Below the pieces are notes generated by a model that made no database searches, was not told the origin of the DNA, and saw only the letters and a program-made list of their open reading frames with translations. A stretch of DNA of 64,000 nt from Paralichthys olivaceus (taxonomy: Eukaryota; Chordata; Actinopteri; Pleuronectiformes; Paralichthyidae): contig NC_091111.1 of the NCBI RefSeq assembly GCF_024713975.1, positions 20,418,501 to 20,482,500 on the forward strand. Direction: 5' to 3'. The translations under genes were made by a program, and so were the position numbers. This document shows positions 31,123-40,886 of the stretch, one piece after another. Position 1 is the stretch's first letter, and every line of letters starts with the position of its first letter.

Positions 31123-32021
31123 TTAGCTGTAAGGAGATTAAAGTGCAGGACAGTAAGTTACAGGCACCTGAAAACTCCTCTTCTCTGCCCCAATATCTGC
31201 TGCACGGCTCAAACTGTCAGCGGCCGTTAGACAACAGGAGGTCGGGGCAACGACGGACGAGCAGATGGAGTGACACGTCCTGAAGTCCTGAAGTCCTGAA
31301 GGTAACGTCTTCTAGATTTAGGGTGATTGGACAAGTGGATCCAATGTGGAACGTTCAGTGATTGTATATTTTATTGAATCTGACAGCTCAAAACTAAGCG
31401 TGAACTGAGCACACTCACAAACCACATTCTGTGGTGTGACCTGCAACAACTGATTGTGACTGGACACAAGTGTCAGAGTGAAATGTCTGAGGCGTTGACG
31501 ATTTTTCAGTAAATCATGTGTGAAGCTTTGACCTTCTTCTCTCTCTGCAGCCATGAGTCGGAGACATAACCTACAGTCAACGTCCTAAAATACCTCATTA
31601 AGCTCCTTACGTTGCAGCGCGGAGCTGTCAGCGGTCTTCACCCAGACGTCCACACTGAACCCCGACCTCTGACCTCTGTGCCTCCCACACCTCTGTGGAC
31701 TGGATGTGAGGACTTCACCTCGATGGGACAACAGACCTACTGGTCACTGACTGAATCATGATGTCACAGACACAAGCACGATCTTTATCTTCATCATCTT
31801 CATCATGGTGGGACGTTGATCGCTGATAAACACATCGATTGTCTCCACAAACAGATCAGGTCGTATAAAAAATATGTTTTTCTTCGAATTTGATGTCTTT
31901 GACACCATAGATTTCTGATGCAGCACCTAGTGCTTGCAAGTGGAGCAGCACCTTAAGGCACTCAGTTTTTCACAATGATTGTGAGCATTTGGACGTGATA
32001 AAATAAAAGCAGAGGACCGAC
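31123..32021. other. upstream region of the peripherin-like gene, no other gene seen
   Basis: No exon recognised. It presumably holds the promoter and 5' UTR of the gene at 32022, but I cannot identify a TATA box or start site with confidence. Confidence 0.4.
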
Positions 32022-34735
32022 ATGGCTGTCGGTAAAGTGACCTTCACCAAGGTGGAGAGAGAGAAGCTAGCCGAGGTCCTCTGGCTGCTCAACTGGATCT
32101 CTGTGGTGACGGGGGTCATCCTCTTTGGCCTTGGCTTATTCCTCAAAATTGAAATTCAGAAATGGCAAGAAGTGATGTCAGAGCACGGGATCCTCTACGT
32201 GCCACATATGCTGATCACTACAGGCCTGGCCGCTGGCTGCATCAACTTCCTGGGCGGGAAGATTTGCCTGGACTGTGCTGACACCAACAAGTTCCTGCGC
32301 TGGAAGCTGGTGATGATGCCGTACGTCATCTGTACTTTCTTCTTCACCTCCTGCATCCTGGTGGGGGCGCTCATGTGCTACAGCATTCGTGGTCAGCTGG
32401 AGGAATCTCTGTTCCTAGGCTTAAGGAACGCCATGCAGTACTATAAGGACACGGACACGCCTGGCCGCTGCTACCTGAAGAGGACTCTGGACCTGTTGCA
32501 GATGCAGTTCCACTGCTGTGGGAACAACGGGTACCGGGACTGGTTCCAGGTCCAGTGGATCAGCAACCGGTACCTGGACATGAGTAGCAGAGCTGTGGAA
32601 GAGTAAGTAGATTCACCAGAGTCTGTTCAGATCTGTTCAGGATTTGAGAGGATGTTTGATCTACTTGATAATCTGGATTCTTGCAGATTCATTCTCTAGA
32701 GCAGGGGTTTTCAAAGTGTGGGAGAGTTAGCCCCCCCTTCGGAGAGCAAATAAACAACTGCCCCCCCCTTTTTGCTTTTGCTATACTTAATGTTCTATTC
32801 ATACTCAAACAATGGTTGTTGAACTAATTTTTACACATTTAAAACTTCTGTACTTTTTTTAAACACCTCACATCACCACAATCGCGCCCCCCTGAAGAAC
32901 TCTGGCTCCCCCTAGGGGAGGCGCACCTCACACTTTGAAAAGCTCTGCTCGAGAGGAGCCTAGTGAATCCTCTAGACAACTACTTTGAAATCTACTCGAT
33001 CCTATTGGATCAAAGTGGATTTTTTTTACGATTCCAGTGGATTCTAATGAGTTTTAAGTGACTAGTCTCAACAGAGTAAAGATCAAACTAGATTCAACAG
33101 GACCTCACAGTTAGTGGACAGATGAAGGTAACTCCAAGACCTTGTGAGTTCATCAACAAAAACACAATCTGATTGGCTGTTTGTCCTTCAGTGATCAAAC
33201 TTCACAACCCTCTTAGTTTTAACAGATGATCTGAAATTATTTCAGGTCCATTCTAACGGATCTTCAAACCTCACATCCTCCAGTCCAACATCTAGATTGA
33301 GGGAAATCCATTAGAATGAACCTTAGTTAAATTATACTGTGTAACAGCAGCCTCTCCTGGTCTGCAAAGGAATCTAGTGGATCTAGCTGGAAAGCAGCTG
33401 CTTATTCATAGACACTTGAGCACTTTATTGTTTTATAAGCTGTTTTCAGACATGAACTCAAGAAACCGTCCAGAAAATTGTGTCTGGATGTTTTCCTAAT
33501 GTTTTCTCACTCTGACATTTTCCAGACATTTCAAGAGGACTCTGCAGGAGAAGGTCCAGAAAATTTCCAGAGACACTGACTCAGACATTTGTTCTCACAT
33601 ACAGAACCTGCAGAACATTTGAGGAACATGTCTGGAACACATCAGGAACATGCCTAGACTTTAGTGCAGCTCTGAAAACGACTTCAGTGTAAAACTCAAC
33701 TTGATCCGTATAGACGTGTAGTTTATGTGACATTCAGTCACAGCTGGAGAAGCTTGTTGACATGAATTCATACAGATGTTGGACGGCTTTACCGACTGCT
33801 TCTGATTGGTGGATTTTCTTCAGCTTTGAATCATTGATTGTTTTATCTGATGAAGGTGTGACAACAGAAACTTTGTAAAAAGGAACTTCAGATTGTGACT
33901 CATGGTGACATTTTTCGATCATTTGATAGGAAACTATTTTCTCAGATTGAGGCCTCTGGTCCACTGCAGTTCAGCCTGGAAGGTCAAAGGTCATGGGATA
34001 AGTTAGGTTTAACTACTAGGGTTCCCTTCATTTTGTTTAAATGTCTTGTTGTCACTTTGCTGCACTCTCTCAGTTGCTAACGGCTTCCTCCTGCTCCTCA
34101 GCCGTCTGAGGAGTAACGTGGAGGGGAAGTACCTGATGGACAGCGTCCCCTTTAGCTGCTGCAGCACCTTCTCCCCTCGACCCTGCATCCAGCAGCAAGT
34201 CAGCAACAGCTCAGCCCATTTCAACTACGACCCTCAGAGCCAGCAGCGGAACCTGTGGAGGAGAGGCTGCCGACAGGCGCTGCTCGACCACTACACAAGC
34301 ATCATGCAGTCCATCGGCCTCACCGTCCTCCTCATCTGGTTATTTGAGGTACTGCAGCCGCACCGTCAGCTCACACAATTAGGCCCAAGATCCAGAAGAA
34401 AACATCAGACTATGCCCCCCTTGCAGATATCAAGATGTTACAACTTTTTAATGTGCTTATTCGCTTTTCTTCTCTACTAGCTGCTGGTCCTGACCGGAGT
34501 CCGTTACCTGCAGACTGCCATGGAGAACGTCCTGCAGCTGGGTGATCCTGATTCAGAGTCGGATGGTTGGATTCTGGAGTACAGCCTCGCAGAAACAGCT
34601 CGGTCCAACTTCAACATCATCAAGAACCTGGGGAAGTGTTACCAGGCTGACAACGACCCAAATATCAACGTTCCGACTGTACCTGTCGAACAGGAAGTGC
34701 CATCGCTGCACATCCAGATCCCGACAACGAGCTGA
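32022..34735 (+). CDS. prph2l: peripherin-2-like photoreceptor tetraspanin, 360 aa
   Basis: Tetraspanin of photoreceptor outer-segment disc rims (peripherin-2/ROM1 family). Exons 32022-32602, 34102-34348 and 34481-34735 join in phase, and the three-exon plan is that of PRPH2 and ROM1. The first 250 residues align with human peripherin-2 without gaps at key positions: C150 (intermolecular disulphide) in DTDTPGRC, C165/C166 in HCCGNNGY, C213/C214 in PFSCC, C222 in SPRPC, C250 in RRGC, and glycosylation site N229-S-S. Four membrane segments: about 18-43, 62-80, 98-120 and the stretch ending LLIWLFELLVLTG. The tail keeps ESDGWILE, like the peripherin-2 ESEGWLLE, so peripherin-2 is closer than ROM1. 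Which fish paralogue (prph2a, prph2b, prph2l) cannot be settled from sequence alone; the symbol is a best guess. A hAT-type MITE and a second DNA element occupy intron 1. Confidence 0.85.
32702..32947. mobile_element. hAT-type MITE in intron 1 of the peripherin-like gene
   Basis: Terminal inverted repeats caggggttttcaaagtgtg and, at the other end, its near complement (cacactttgaaaagctctg). Flanked by 8-bp direct repeats ctctagag (32694-32701) and ctcgagag (32948-32955), one mismatch, as expected for hAT insertion. No coding capacity. Confidence 0.8.
33435..33690. mobile_element. short DNA-transposon-like repeat, related to 56285-56815
   Basis: The left end gttttcagacatgaactc and right end gctctgaaaacg are roughly inverted. 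The interior run ccagagacactgactcagac, with atttgttctcaca, is shared with 56725-56760. Confidence 0.55.
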
Positions 34736-35400
34736 CCCCAACCCTGAGGAGTCACCGAATGCCGAGGAGGAGCTGGAGAATCTTAAGTTCAAAACCTCTG
34801 AATCAATGATTAACAATCAGTGACTCATCATCAGTAACACGAGGGTCTCTGCAGCAGTTTCAAACTTTCTCTTCAACCTTTTTTCTGACATGTTCAATTT
34901 AAAAAGAAGAACAGGAAACAAAACAACCTGAAGCAATACACTTTTCTTTTCTGTGCTGTGATTGGTTCGTTATGCCGCTGTGTCACAGCTCGACTGTGAC
35001 ATCGCTCATCAGAGAACTGATGGTTTCCTGCAGGGAGCTGCTGGTCCTCTGTACGGTGGCCTTAACACGTCAATGAGAATATTTCTGTAACTTATTAATA
35101 AGGTGTCACACCTACACCTTAAAATGTTAAACTGATGGTGGCGCTAGATGAAATTCACCAAAGTGTTTGCGGTTCATCCTGAGGGGACCATGATGATGAC
35201 ATCACAAGTCAAAACAGTTCAATTTCTTCTCTCTGTAAAAACTTGAGGCCTTTGTCCATTTTTTCCATTTCCACTTTGGTTCTGATGCTGAAAATGTTTT
35301 TATCTCAAAAGTTAGGAACAGAAGAACAGCTTCTTCTTCTTCTGCTTCTTCTTCTGCTTCTTCTTCTTTGATTTATTGGCATGTGGCCGACGTCATGGTC
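34736..35400 (+). other. 3' UTR / downstream region of the peripherin-like gene
   Basis: No further coding sequence. No AATAAA close to the stop; the nearest cluster is at about 35697-35707. Confidence 0.35.
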
Positions 35401-35409
35401 CTTTCCAAC

Positions 35410-35660
35410 TTCTTACAGATCATAGAACATAAAACACAGAACATAGAACATAGATTATAGACCATAGAACACAGAACACAAATTGTAGAACATAGAACAC
35501 AGATCATAGAAAACAGATCATAGAACACAGAACATAGCACATAGCACATAGAACACAGAACATAGAACACAGAACATAGAACACAGAACACAGATCATAG
35601 AACACAGATCATAGAACACAGATCATAGAACACAGATCATAGCACATAAAACAGATCATA
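35410..35660. repeat. minisatellite (acatagaacacagatcatag)n
   Basis: About 25 short units of agaacacag, atagaacata and atcatag. Confidence 0.88.
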
Positions 35661-35839
35661 GCTAAATCTGGTGAAACTGTTTTTTCTGTTTCTGATAAAA
35701 TAAATAAACAACCTGTTTTAATTGTGTTTGTTTACATATATTGTTTAAATATATCACATAAATGTTTATGTTTTATTTCCTCACATGTTTCACAGAAAAC
35801 ATGATGATAACAATCTCAAATATAGGATCAGAGACACTG

Positions 35840-36555
35840 TGTCTCTCCTGTCTGTGTCTCACCTGTCTGTGTCTCACCTGTCTGTGTCTCTCCTGTCTGT
35901 GTCTCACCTGTCTGTGTCTCACCTGTCTGTGTCTCAACTCTCTGTGTCTCACCTGTCTGTATCTCACCTGTCTGTGTCTCTCCTGTCTGTCTCATCTGTC
36001 TGTGTCTCTCCTGTCTGTCTCATCTGTCTGTGTCTCACCTCTCTGTGTCTCAACTCTCTGTGTCTCACCTGTCTGTATCTCACCTGTCTGTATCTCACCT
36101 GTCTGTGTCTCACCTCTCTGTGTCTCAACTCTCTGTGTCTCTCCTGTCTGTGTCTCTCCTGTCTGTATCTCACCTGTCTGTGTCTCAACTCTCTGTGTCT
36201 CTCCTGTCTGTCTCATCTGTCTGTGTCTTACCTGTCTGTGTCTCAACTCTCTGGGTCTTACCTGTCTGTGTCTCAACTCTCTGTGTCTCTCCTGTCTGTC
36301 TCATCTGTCTGTGTCTTACCTGTCTGTGTCTCAACTCTCTGGGTCTTACCTGTCTGTGTCTCAACTCTCTGTGTCTTACCTGTCTGTGTCTCAACTCTCT
36401 GTGTCTCACCTGTCTGTGTCTCTCCTGTCTGTGTCTCAACTCTCTGTGTCTCTCCTGTCTGTGTCTCAACTCTCTGTGTCTCTCCTGTCTGTGTCTCAAC
36501 TCTCTGTATCTCACCTGTCTGTGTCTCAACTCTCTGTGTCTCACCTGTCTCAGTT
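35840..36555. repeat. 15-bp minisatellite (tctgtgtctcacctg)n
   Basis: About 47 units with variants tcaactc, tctcctg, tcttacctg and tctcatctg. Open in three frames on the plus strand, giving spurious 260-270 residue Ser/Leu/Cys-rich proteins. Confidence 0.94.
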
Positions 36556-36949
36556 ATTTTCAGTCCATCTTTGAATCCCTTGATTCTCTGGTGGTTTGTT
36601 TAAGAACTGCAGCTTCACCAGCAGCCAATCAGAGGCGGGTAAGCAGCTGCCATGGTAACAGCCTCGTGGTGCCCCCGTTGCCCCCTTTATCACTCCTTGT
36701 TTCCTCACCCCCCCCCTCCCCTGTAATTTCTGGCACTTGTAGTGCCATCACAGATCAGAGGGGGCGGGGCCTGATGTGGATCAATCATCTCGTTGGTTGC
36801 CGTGGCAATGGCAATTAAACTAATTTGTTTCTGAATGACTGAGGTCACCTCTTCATGTCCCACAATGCACCTGGAGTCAGTGACAGGCTGTTACATAACA
36901 GACAGAGAGAGAACGGCTTAGCCAATCACAGCCCATCATTATATTACAG

Positions 36950-36950
<1 letters not shown>
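36556..36950. other. unique spacer, no gene seen
   Basis: Unique sequence between two satellite blocks; no exon recognised. Confidence 0.45.

Positions 36951-36951
<1 letters not shown>

Positions 36952-36981
<30 letters not shown>
36952..36981. repeat. (GT)n microsatellite
   Basis: About 15 GT units. Confidence 0.9.
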
Positions 36982-36984
<3 letters not shown>

Positions 36985-37011
36985 TATCTATGGTTATGAG
37001 GACAATTTTGG

Positions 37012-37740
37012 TTAGAGTTAGTTTAGAGTTAGAGTTCGAGTTCGAGTTCGAATTAGTTTAGAGTTTAGGTTAGAGTTAGAGTTATAGTTAGAATTAGTTT
37101 AGGTTAGAGTTAGTTTAGAGTTTAGGTTAGAGTTAGAGTTAGTTTAGAGTTAGAGTTAGAGTTAGAGTTAGAGTTAGTTTAGAGTTAGAGTTAGAGTTAG
37201 TTTAGGTTAGATTTAGAGTTAGAATTAGTTTAGGTTATAGTTAGTTTGGTTTAGAGTAAGAGTTATAGTTAGAATTAGTTTAGGTTAGAGTTAGTTTAGA
37301 GTTTAGGTTAGAGTTAGAGTTAGAGTTAGTTTAGATTTAGTTTAGGTTACAGTTAGTTTAGAGTTTAGGTTAGAGTTAGAGTTAGAGTTAGAGTTAGAGT
37401 TAGAGTTAGAGTTAGTTTAGGTTAGATTTAGAGTTAGAGTTAGGTCAGAGTTAGAGTTAGTTTAGAGTTAGAGTTAGAGTTAGAATTAGTTTAGGTTATA
37501 GTTAGTTTAGTTTAGAGTAAGAGTTATAGTTAGAATTAGTTTAGGTTAGAGTTAGTTTAGAGTTTAGGTTAGAGTTAGAGTTAGAGTTAGTTTAGGTTAG
37601 ATTTAGAGTTAGAGTTAGGTCAGAGTTAGAGTTAGTTTAGAGTTAGAGTTAGAATTAGTTTAGGTTATAGTTAGTTTAGTTTAGAGTAAGAGTTAGTTTA
37701 GAGTTAGAATTAGTTTAGGTTGGAGTTAGTTTAGGTTAGG
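37012..37740. repeat. telomere-variant-like hexamer array (GTTAGA/GTTTAG)n
   Basis: About 120 units of gttaga with gtttag, gttata, gaatta and gagtttag variants. It resembles a TTAGGG-type repeat with A for G, but no canonical TTAGGG run is present. Confidence 0.9.
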
Positions 37741-37744
37741 TTAG

Positions 37745-37860
37745 GCATTACATTTCATTTAGCTGACACGTTTATCCAGAGCGACTCACAATAAGTGCAT
37801 CAACCATGAGGGAATAAAGAATCAAGTCAGGCATTTAGTTTAGAGGTTAGTAAAATACAT
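37745..37860. mobile_element. fragment of a dispersed fish repeat
   Basis: Contains cattacatttcatttagctgacacgtttatccagagcgactcac followed by aataagtgcatcaaccatgaggg, a motif I know as highly repeated in teleost genomes. A partial relative starts near 57700. Class not assigned. Confidence 0.5.
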
Positions 37861-37889
37861 TATGTCAACGACTTTCCTCACAACTATAG

Positions 37890-38155
37890 AGACATCTGTC
37901 CTCCCTCATCTCCTTCTGTCCTCCCTCATCTCCTTCTGTCCTCCCTCACACCTTCTGTCCTCCCTCATCTCCTTCTGTCCTCCCTCACACCTTCTGTCCT
38001 CCCTCATCTCCTTCTGTCCTCCCTCATCTCCTTCTGTCCTCCCTCACACCTTCTGTCCTCCCTCATCTCCTTCTGTCCTCCCTCACACCTTCTGTCCTCC
38101 CTCATCTCCTTCTGTCCTCCCTCATCTCCTTCTGTCCTCCCTCATCTCTTTCTGT
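37890..38155. repeat. ~20-bp pyrimidine-rich minisatellite (tctccttctgtcctccctca)n
   Basis: About 13 units, with shorter cacc variants, directly following the telomere-like block. Confidence 0.92.
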
Positions 38156-38279
38156 CTTTCTTTCTTTTGTCCTGCTGCTGGTTGCCTGATAACAGGTGCT
38201 GGGAGACTGGTCTTTATTCGGGTTGCAAACAAATCCTTATTTAACATGCAGCTCTACAATGCAGACACTGAAGAACCGA

Positions 38280-39405
38280 AAACTGTAACTATAACTGTAA
38301 CTATAACTGTAACTATAACTGTAACTGTAACTATAACTGTAACTGTAACTATAACTGTAACTATAACTATAACTGTAACTATAACTGTAACTATAACTAT
38401 AACTGTAACTGTAACTATAACTATAACTATAACTGTAACTATAACTATAACTGTAACTGTAACTATAACTATAACTATAACTGTAACTATAACTATAACT
38501 GTAACTGTAACTATAACTGTAACTGTAACTATAACTGTAACTATAGCTGTAACTATAGCTGTAACTATAACTGTAAATGTAACTGTAACTGTAACTATAA
38601 CTGTAACTGTAATTATAACTGTAACTGTAACTGTAAATGTAACTGTAACTGTAACTATAACTGTAACTGTAATTATAACTGTAACTATAACTATAGCTGT
38701 AACTGTAACTGTAACTATAACTATAACTGTAGCTGTAACTATAACTGTAATTATAACTGTAACTATAACTATAGCTGTAACTGTAACTGTAGCTGTAACT
38801 ATAACTATAACTATAACTGTAACTATAACTGTAACTATAACTATAGCTGTAACTATAACTGTAACTGTAACTGTAACTATAACTGTAACTGTAACTGTAG
38901 CTGTAACTATAACTATAACTATAACTGTAACTATAACTGTAACTGTAACTATAACTGTAACTATAACTGTAACTGTAACTGTAACTATAACTATAACTGT
39001 AACTGTAACTATAGCTGTAACTATAACTGTAACTGTAGCTGTAACTATAACTGCAACTATAACTGTAACTATAACTGTAACTGTAACTGTAACTGTAACT
39101 ATAACTATAATTATAAATGTAACTGTAGCTGTAACTGTAACTATAACTGTAACTATAACTGTAACTGTAACTATAACTATAATTATAAATGTAACTGTAG
39201 CTGTAACTGTAACTATAACTGTAACTATAACTGTAGCATTAACAGTAACTATAACTGTAACTATAACTATAACTGTAGCTGTAACTGTAACTATAAATGT
39301 AACTATAACTGTAACTGTAACTGTAACTGTAACTATAACTATAATTATAAATGTAACTGTAGCTGTAACTGTAACTATAACTGTAACTATAACTGTAACT
39401 GTAAC
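38280..39405. repeat. hexamer array (aactgt/aactat)n
   Basis: About 1.13 kb, near 188 hexamers, mostly aactgt and aactat with rare aatt, agctgt and aaatgt variants. Period six without stops gives 526- and 414-residue TVTITV-type frames on either strand. It ends about 90 bases before the ckb promoter. Confidence 0.96.
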
Positions 39406-39493
39406 TCCATCATCAGAACCTGTGTCAGCAGAGAGAGGATGAGACAGATCACATGACTCAATGACCAATGGAATGAATGGACTGAAAATAGGA

Positions 39494-39524
39494 GCCAATC
39501 AGGATCGGGGGGCGGGTATAAAAG
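39494..39524 (+). promoter_or_regulatory. ckb: ckb core promoter: CCAAT box, GC box, TATA box
   Basis: gCCAATc at 39494-39500, GGGGGCGGG at about 39507-39515 and TATAAAAG at 39517-39524. A start site is expected near 39547. This order suits the brain creatine kinase promoter. Confidence 0.75.
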
Positions 39525-39544
39525 GCTGAGAGACGCTTTAATCC

Positions 39545-39646
39545 GCAACAACAGCATCAGACCCGCATCAGACCCGCAACAACAGCATCAGACCCCCATC
39601 AGACCCGCAACAACAGCATCAGACCCGCATCAGACTGAACCTTGAG
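39545..39646 (+). other. ckb: 5' UTR exon of ckb, containing a tandem repeat
   Basis: The exon would run from about 39547 to a donor after 39646 (TTGAG|GTAGGA). It consists almost entirely of roughly three copies of a ~31-base unit built of cgcaacaacagcatcagacc and cgcatcagacc. No ATG is present. Vertebrate CKB genes also begin with a non-coding exon. Confidence 0.6.
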
Positions 39647-39734
39647 GTAGGACCACCTTGAAACTGACCAATCACAGCCATGATCATCAACCATCAATAC
39701 ATCATCAGAGAAGGGGGGTTAAAGGAACAAAGGA

Positions 39735-39812
39735 GCAGACAGAGAGAGAGAGAGAGAGAGACAGACAGAGAGAGGGAGACAGACAGAGAGAGAGGGAGAC
39801 AGAGAGACAGAC

Positions 39813-39845
<33 letters not shown>

Positions 39846-39950
39846 GAGAGACAGACAGAGAGAGGGAGACAGACAGAGAGAGAGGGAGACAGAGAGACAG
39901 AGAGAGAGAGAGAGGGAGAGAGAGAGACAGAGAGAGAGAGACAGGTTCTA
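39735..39950. repeat. purine tract (GA/ACAGAGAG)n in ckb intron 1
   Basis: Over 200 bases of gagagaga with agacag and agggagac interruptions. The opposite composition follows at 39985-40335. Confidence 0.93.
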
Positions 39951-39984
39951 TGCAGATCCACAGCCGGTAAATAAACAGTAGCCT

Positions 39985-40335
39985 GTCTCTCTCTACCTGT
40001 CTGTCTCCCTCTCTCTCTCTATCCTTGTCTCCCTGTATGTCTCTCTCTCTCTCTCTCTCCCTGTATGTGTCTCTCTCTCTGTCTCCCTGTCTCCCTGTAT
40101 GTCTCTCTCTGTCTCCCTGTCTCCCTGTATGTCTCTCTCTCTCTCTCTGTCTCCCTGTATGTCTCTCTCTCTCTCTGTCTCCCTGTATGTATCTCTCTCT
40201 CTCTCTCTCTGTCTCCCTGTATGTCTCTCTCTCTCCCTGTCTCCCTGTATGTGTCTCTCTCCCTGTCTCCCTGTATGTCTCTCTCTCTGTCTCCCTGTAT
40301 GTCTCTCTCTCTCTCTCTGTCTCCCTGTCGTACTC
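39985..40335. repeat. pyrimidine tract (CTCT / ctgtctccctgtatgt)n in ckb intron 1
   Basis: About 350 bases of ctctct with periodic gtctccctgtatgt. It is nearly complementary to the purine tract across a spacer of about 35 bases. Open frames on both strands are artefacts. Confidence 0.93.
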
Positions 40336-40886
40336 TCTGTCCTGCAAATGTGTCGCAGTCAGATTCTGCGGTGGACGTGTCTGTGACGTAACATGTTGTG
40401 CTCCCTTAAATCAATCCACCTTAAATCCAGTCAGGTGTGATGAGGACAAACAGAGGATTTGATTGGCTCATTAATGAGCTGCGTCACGTCCACTGACCGG
40501 ACCTGGTTCATCCCGGTCTGCTGCTGACGTCACTGACTCGTCCGGTTAGAGTACATTTACTGCAGCACGTGTTTGAGAAACCCAGTGACGTCACATAGTC
40601 CACCTTCACATCTCTGGTGTTTGTTGAACAATATAATATAGAATCAATGTAAACATCAATATATAAATCATATTATAAACATTCATTATAATCAATAAAT
40701 GTTAACATCAACCCTTAATCTATATTTTATACCTGTTCACACCCGTTTTTACTTTAAACCCGTTCATACCTGTTCATATCACACTCCTGATGCTCAGACT
40801 GACTTTGGCTCCCGGTCGTTTGTGAGGCGTTAAACGTGTGATTGATGTTGGTGAACACCTGTTCTCAGGTCAGCACAGACGTCATC

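Noticed and set aside
35762-36818. 260-272 codon Ser/Leu/Cys-rich frames in three phases
   Set aside because: All phases open across a 15-bp minisatellite; not a gene.
37862-39498. Open frames of 526 (+) and 414 (-) codons
   Set aside because: Both are translations of six-base and 20-base tandem repeats (TVTITV patterns). No start context, splice context or family similarity.
39658-40462. Arg/Glu-rich and Ser/Leu-rich frames in both directions
   Set aside because: GA/CT simple-sequence tracts in ckb intron 1.
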